Source: Fructobacillus parabroussonetiae
GTDB taxonomy: Bacteria; Bacillota; Bacilli; Lactobacillales; Lactobacillaceae
Direction: 5' to 3'
Length of the DNA: 64,000 nucleotides
Assembly: GCF_018437265.1 (NCBI RefSeq)
Contig: NZ_JAAMFL010000005.1
Span: 1 to 64,000 of the forward strand
A program made the position numbers and the translations under genes. Positions 60,680 through 64,000 of the stretch are shown one piece after another; the stretch's first letter is position 1; each line of letters starts with the position of its first letter. The notes under the pieces were generated by a model. It was not told the DNA's origin and ran no database searches. It was given only the letters and a program-made list of their open reading frames with translations.

Positions 60680-61852
60680 ATGTCTGTTGGAATTGAAGAG
60701 ATGGCCTTTTATACGCCAGCGTTGTCATTAGACATGGTGGATTTGGCCAAGGCTCGTCATGAAGAGCCCGACAAATACACGATTGGGATTGGACAGACCA
60801 CCCAATCCGTTCAACCCAATTATGAAGATGTGGTGACAATGGGCGTGAATGCGGCCATGACTTTTATCGACCGGGTGGATCGTGAAGCAATCGAGATGCT
60901 GCTTTTTGCCACCGAATCTTCGGTCGACAATTCAAAGTCAGGGGCGATCTTTGCAAAGAATTTTCTTGGCTTAAAGGATGCCATTCGAGCGATTGAAATG
61001 AAGCAGGCCTGCTATGCTGGAACCTTTGCACTGATGCAGGCCAAGGACTTTGTCACGCTTCATCCTGATAAAAAAGTCCTGGTGATTGCCTCAGATATTG
61101 CCCGCTATGGATTAAAGACCCCAGGGGAAGTGACCCAGGGAGCCGGCGCAGTGGCCATGTTGATTTCGGCGGATCCAAAGATCGCCACGATTAACGATGA
61201 TACGGTTTACATGACAGTGGATGAACCTGACTTCTGGCGACCAATTGATTCCGACATTGCCTTAGTTGATGGCCATCAATCCACCGATGTTTATAAGGAC
61301 ATGTTCTTAAAGCTGTGGACACGCTACCAAGCAGCTAGTGGCCTGGCCTTGTCTGATTTCGATGGCTGGGCCTTTCACATGCCCTATACAAAGATGGCTA
61401 AGAAGGCCCTTGATCAAATCTTGCCTGAAGTCGATGAAGAAAAACAACGTTTGTTCAAAGAGCGCTTAGCGGATGCCCAGTACTATAACCGGCATGTTGG
61501 AAATCTTTACACTGGATCGCTCTACTTATCACTGTTGTCCCTCTTAGGCCGTGCTGACGGCTTAGCGGCAGGGAACCGAATTGGACTCTTTTCCTTTGGC
61601 TCTGGTGCCGAGGTTGAATTGTTTTCAATCACGCTAACCGATGGCTTTCAAGAGGTGATTGACGATCAGGGACTCCGAGAACGCTTAGCAGCACGACGGT
61701 CGCTTTCAATGGCTGAATACGAGGCGGTTTTCCGAGATCAACGCTTTGATTCAAAGGATGAGCAGCCAACCGATGCACCAGAGGCAACGAATAATTGCCA
61801 GTTTATCGGATGGAAAGGGCAGTATCGCCAATATCGAATCGCAAACAAATAA
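60680..61852 (+). CDS. mvaS: Hydroxymethylglutaryl-CoA synthase
   Basis: This is a 390-residue thiolase-fold enzyme condensing acetyl-CoA with acetoacetyl-CoA, the first committed step of the mevalonate route to isoprenoids. It begins MSVGIEEMAFYTPALSLDMVDLAKAR. The catalytic Cys lies in EMKQACYAGTFALM, the His in WAFHMPYTKMAKKAL and the Glu in ATESSVDNSKSG. GSGAEVELFS is present near the C-terminus. TAAGGAGAG precedes the ATG. Confidence 0.97.
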   Translation: MSVGIEEMAFYTPALSLDMVDLAKARHEEPDKYTIGIGQTTQSVQPNYEDVVTMGVNAAMTFIDRVDREAIEMLLFATESSVDNSKSGAIFAKNFLGLKDAIRAIEMKQACYAGTFALMQAKDFVTLHPDKKVLVIASDIARYGLKTPGEVTQGAGAVAMLISADPKIATINDDTVYMTVDEPDFWRPIDSDIALVDGHQSTDVYKDMFLKLWTRYQAASGLALSDFDGWAFHMPYTKMAKKALDQILPEVDEEKQRLFKERLADAQYYNRHVGNLYTGSLYLSLLSLLGRADGLAAGNRIGLFSFGSGAEVELFSITLTDGFQEVIDDQGLRERLAARRSLSMAEYEAVFRDQRFDSKDEQPTDAPEATNNCQFIGWKGQYRQYRIANK

Positions 61853-61859
61853 AAAATTG

Positions 61860-61893
61860 AAAAGCCTTGGCAATCAATGCCAGGGCTTTTTTA
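61860..61893 (+). terminator. Terminator after mvaS
   Basis: AAAAGCCTTGGCA pairs with TGCCAGGGCTTTT with one mismatch, followed by T. Confidence 0.88.
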
Positions 61894-61973
61894 TGTCAAA
61901 AATGTTAACAAAGTCATCCCCAAGTCATTCTTTTTTGTTAAACTAGTTTCAAGACAAAATGAAGGAGTTTATC

Positions 61974-62417
61974 ATGGCAAAACGAGTTTACCTGGCAGGA
62001 CCTTTCTTTTCTGAAACGCAGATTGCCCAAGTGGAACGCTTGGAAAAGGTGCTAGCTGATCACCCACAAATCGGTGATGTTTTCTCACCCCGAAAGCACC
62101 AGCACGAGGAATACGAAATGTTTTCGCCCGAGTGGCAAAAAGTCACTTTCGCCTCAGATGTTCAAGCCATTGACGATGCCGATGTCATCGTGGCTTTGTC
62201 GGACTTTGACGGTGCTGATACGGATTCGGGGACGGCCTGGGAACTCGGGTACGCCTATGCCAAGCAAATACCAGTGTTGACGATCAAAGAGGATACGGAA
62301 ACCTTGAATCTCATGCTGGCTAAGTCTTTGACGGCTTATCTGCACAAGGTAGAAGACGTGGCGGACTACGACTTTGATAAAATGACCGAAACGGATTACG
62401 ACGGACCGGTCATCTAA
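61974..62417 (+). CDS. Nucleoside 2-deoxyribosyltransferase
   Basis: This is a 147-residue salvage enzyme that exchanges bases on 2'-deoxyribonucleosides, characteristic of lactobacilli. It starts MAKRVYLAGPFFSETQ, has FSPRKHQHEEYE, ALSDFDGADTDSGTAWELGYAYAKQIP with the catalytic Glu in the WELG motif, and a C-terminal YDGP that helps close the active site. AAGGAG precedes ATG 61974; an ATG at 61959 lies before that site. Confidence 0.93.
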   Translation: MAKRVYLAGPFFSETQIAQVERLEKVLADHPQIGDVFSPRKHQHEEYEMFSPEWQKVTFASDVQAIDDADVIVALSDFDGADTDSGTAWELGYAYAKQIPVLTIKEDTETLNLMLAKSLTAYLHKVEDVADYDFDKMTETDYDGPVI

Positions 62418-62474
62418 GGGTTAATTGTCAGAAAGCCAATCAGGCTTTCCATTAAAAAAGGATTGGAAACGATT

Positions 62475-62741
62475 ATGAAAGCAGTTGTTACAGTTGTTGG
62501 GCAGGACAAGACGGGAATCGTTGCTGGCATTGCAACGGAATTGGCCGCGCATGAAGTGAACATCTTAGACTTGTCACAAACGATCATGTCATCGACTTTT
62601 ACGATGTCCATGTTGGTTGCCATTAGTGGAGAGGATTCCTTTAACGAAATTCATGCGGCGTTGAAGGAAAAGGGCGCTTCAATGGGCGTCTCTGTCCATG
62701 TTCAGCGCGAAGAAATCTTCGACACCATGGCCCACGTTTAA
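62475..62741 (+). CDS. ACT domain protein (UPF0237)
   Basis: This is an 88-residue protein made of one ACT domain: MKAVVTVVGQDKTGIVAGIATELAAHEVNILDLSQTIM, followed by the second repeat-like half. ACT domains bind small ligands, often amino acids. Genes of this family usually stand directly before a UPF0210 (DUF711) gene, as here, and are thought to act with it; the function is unknown. An in-frame TTG at 62463 is less likely as the start. Confidence 0.9.
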   Translation: MKAVVTVVGQDKTGIVAGIATELAAHEVNILDLSQTIMSSTFTMSMLVAISGEDSFNEIHAALKEKGASMGVSVHVQREEIFDTMAHV

Positions 62742-62768
62742 GGCACCACAAAGTAAAAGGATAAGCAG

Positions 62769-64000
62769 ATGGAAACAACGCAGATTCAAGAAACGATTAA
62801 GATGGTTGAAGAGGATAACTTCGACATTCGTACGGTCACGATGGGAATTTCGCTACTCGATACAGTGGGTGGTAGTGTCGAAGAAACGGCGAAAAACATC
62901 TACCAAAAGATCACGACCTATGCCAAAGACTTGGTCAAAGTCGCCCAGCAAATCGAACGCGAATACGGTGTGCCCATTACGAATAAGCGGATTTCTGTAA
63001 CCCCGATTTCCTTGGTGGCGGGTTCAGCTAATGAAGAGGAAATCTTGGTATTAGCCCATGCATTGGATGATGCCGCCAAAGAAGTCGGCGTTGACTATGT
63101 GGGTGGATACTCCGCACTAGTCCAAAAGGGCTTTTCACATGGGGACTTGGCTTTGATTAAGTCGCTGCCACGGGCTTTGACCGAAACGGACTTGGTCATG
63201 TCGTCGGTCAACATCGCTTCTTCAAAGGCGGGGATGAACTTGGATGCCGTTAAATTGATGGGGGAAACGGTCAAAAAGATTACCGATCTGTCAGATACGG
63301 CGAACGCCAAGATGGTTATTTTTGCCAATGCAGTGGAAGATAACCCCTTCATGGCGGGGGCCTTTCATGGGGTTACGGAACCCGATGTGGTCATTAACGT
63401 TGGGGTTTCAGGACCGGGTGTTGTCAAGCGTGCCCTTGATAAAGTGAAGGGTGAGTCCATTACCACGGTGGCCGAAACAATTAAGAAGACGGCCTTCAAG
63501 ATTACCCGTGTTGGTCAATTAGTTGGTTCCTTGGCGGCAGAACGACTGGGTGTCGAATTTGGTATTGTTGATTTGTCATTGGCCCCAACGCCAGCTCGTG
63601 GCGATTCTGTCGCCGAAGTGTTGGAAGCCATTGGATTGGAACAAGTCGGTGCCCATGGTACGACTGCTGCCTTGATGATGCTAAACGATGCAGTTAAAAA
63701 GGGTGGCGTCATGGCCGCTCAAGGCGTTGGTGGTCTTTCTGGTGCCTTCATCCCCGTTTCAGAAGACGCTGGGATGATTGACGCTGTCAAGGCTGGTACA
63801 CTGTCATTGGCCAAGCTGGAAGCCATGACTTCGGTCTGTTCCGTTGGCCTTGATATGATTGCCATTCCGGGTGAAACACCGGCCACAACCATTTCGGCAA
63901 TGGTTGCGGATGAAGCAGCCATCGGTATTCAAAACAATAAGACGACGGCGGTTCGTATTCTGCCAACAAATGGCACGAAGGTTGGTGACATGGTGGATTA
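62769..64000 (+). CDS. PFL-like UPF0210 (DUF711) family protein, 3' end beyond the window
   Basis: The first 410 codons of a protein normally of about 445-450 residues are present. It begins [31 protein letters not shown] and contains [49 protein letters not shown] and [17 protein letters not shown], all typical of UPF0210, which has a pyruvate-formate-lyase-like fold. Its reaction is unknown. The ribosome binding site is AAAGGA. The gene follows the ACT gene by 27 bp and the two should be one transcript. Confidence 0.93.
   Translation, partial: METTQIQETIKMVEEDNFDIRTVTMGISLLDTVGGSVEETAKNIYQKITTYAKDLVKVAQQIEREYGVPITNKRISVTPISLVAGSANEEEILVLAHALDDAAKEVGVDYVGGYSALVQKGFSHGDLALIKSLPRALTETDLVMSSVNIASSKAGMNLDAVKLMGETVKKITDLSDTANAKMVIFANAVEDNPFMAGAFHGVTEPDVVINVGVSGPGVVKRALDKVKGESITTVAETIKKTAFKITRVGQLVGSLAAERLGVEFGIVDLSLAPTPARGDSVAEVLEAIGLEQVGAHGTTAALMMLNDAVKKGGVMAAQGVGGLSGAFIPVSEDAGMIDAVKAGTLSLAKLEAMTSVCSVGLDMIAIPGETPATTISAMVADEAAIGIQNNKTTAVRILPTNGTKVGDMVD

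Overview
The window is a chromosomal segment of a low-to-moderate GC Gram-positive bacterium. It is most likely a member of the Lactobacillaceae close to Leuconostoc, Fructobacillus or Weissella. The evidence is a set of lactic-acid-bacterial genes and arrangements: EbsA-RluD-PyrR, YhaO-YhaN-PrsA, HIT-EcsAB, a lysine-type MurE, mevalonate-pathway HMG-CoA synthase, T-box leaders before argS and glyQS, a class II LexA/SOS box, and strong AGGAGG ribosome binding sites. The genus is an inference. There is no prophage, insertion sequence or CRISPR array. Most of the window is ordinary core genome in short operons separated by clear hairpin terminators.

Layout: (1) 1-5311, the 3' part of a giant DUF1542-repeat surface protein gene interrupted by an in-frame TAA, with a sorting-signal-like tail that lacks LPXTG. 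(2) 5.4-6.5 kb, a GNAT acetyltransferase and an RNase H-like protein. (3) 6.6-12.4 kb, an operon ebsA-rluD-pyrR-carA-carB-orf95, in which both carbamoyl-phosphate synthase subunits have intact frames but have lost catalytic residues, and CarB also lacks most of its second ATP-grasp half. (4) 12.4-20.2 kb, yhaO-yhaN, prsA, hit, ecsAB, trmB. (5) 20.2-23.1 kb, a small hypothetical gene, tRNA-Arg(TCT), an SMR transporter, pnuC and a TetR regulator. (6) 23.1-27.5 kb, rplU-rpmA, an M24 peptidase, a YunD-like phosphoesterase and YutD with a long basic tail. (7) 27.5-31 kb, bioY-birA behind a near-perfect BirA operator, an ITPase-like protein and a tRNA-dihydrouridine synthase. (8) 31-35.5 kb, a cation/proton antiporter with a structured leader, murE, coaBC and a DUF2187 protein. 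(9) 35.5-41.8 kb, T-box-argS, a class A PBP, YlbF, lexA with an SOS box, YneF and plsC. (10) 41.8-46.2 kb, a TrmN6-like methylase, a GIY-YIG protein, rpsB-tsf and pyrH-frr. (11) 46.2-51 kb, a small hairpin RNA, then a T-box driving a DUF2130 nuclease-like gene together with glyQ-glyS. (12) 51-64 kb, an orphan RNA on the minus strand, an S9 peptidase, lepA, an MDR dehydrogenase, prmA-rsmE, a membrane protein, an ABC-F ATPase, mvaS, a nucleoside deoxyribosyltransferase, and an ACT protein followed by a UPF0210 protein that runs off the window.

The most unusual element is the pyrR-linked pair of carbamoyl-phosphate synthase homologues. Glutaminase Cys, His and Glu are replaced by Gly, Phe and Asp in CarA, and ATP-grasp metal ligands are replaced in CarB, yet both frames stay open and overlapping. 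Other points that reward a second look are a DUF2130 gene apparently controlled by charged tRNA-Gly, two uncharacterised small RNAs with promoter and terminator, a structured leader before the antiporter, likely leaderless mRNAs for murE and ecsA, CoaBC without the usual decarboxylase Cys, and an L27 with a cleavable N-terminus but no Prp protease gene in its usual place.
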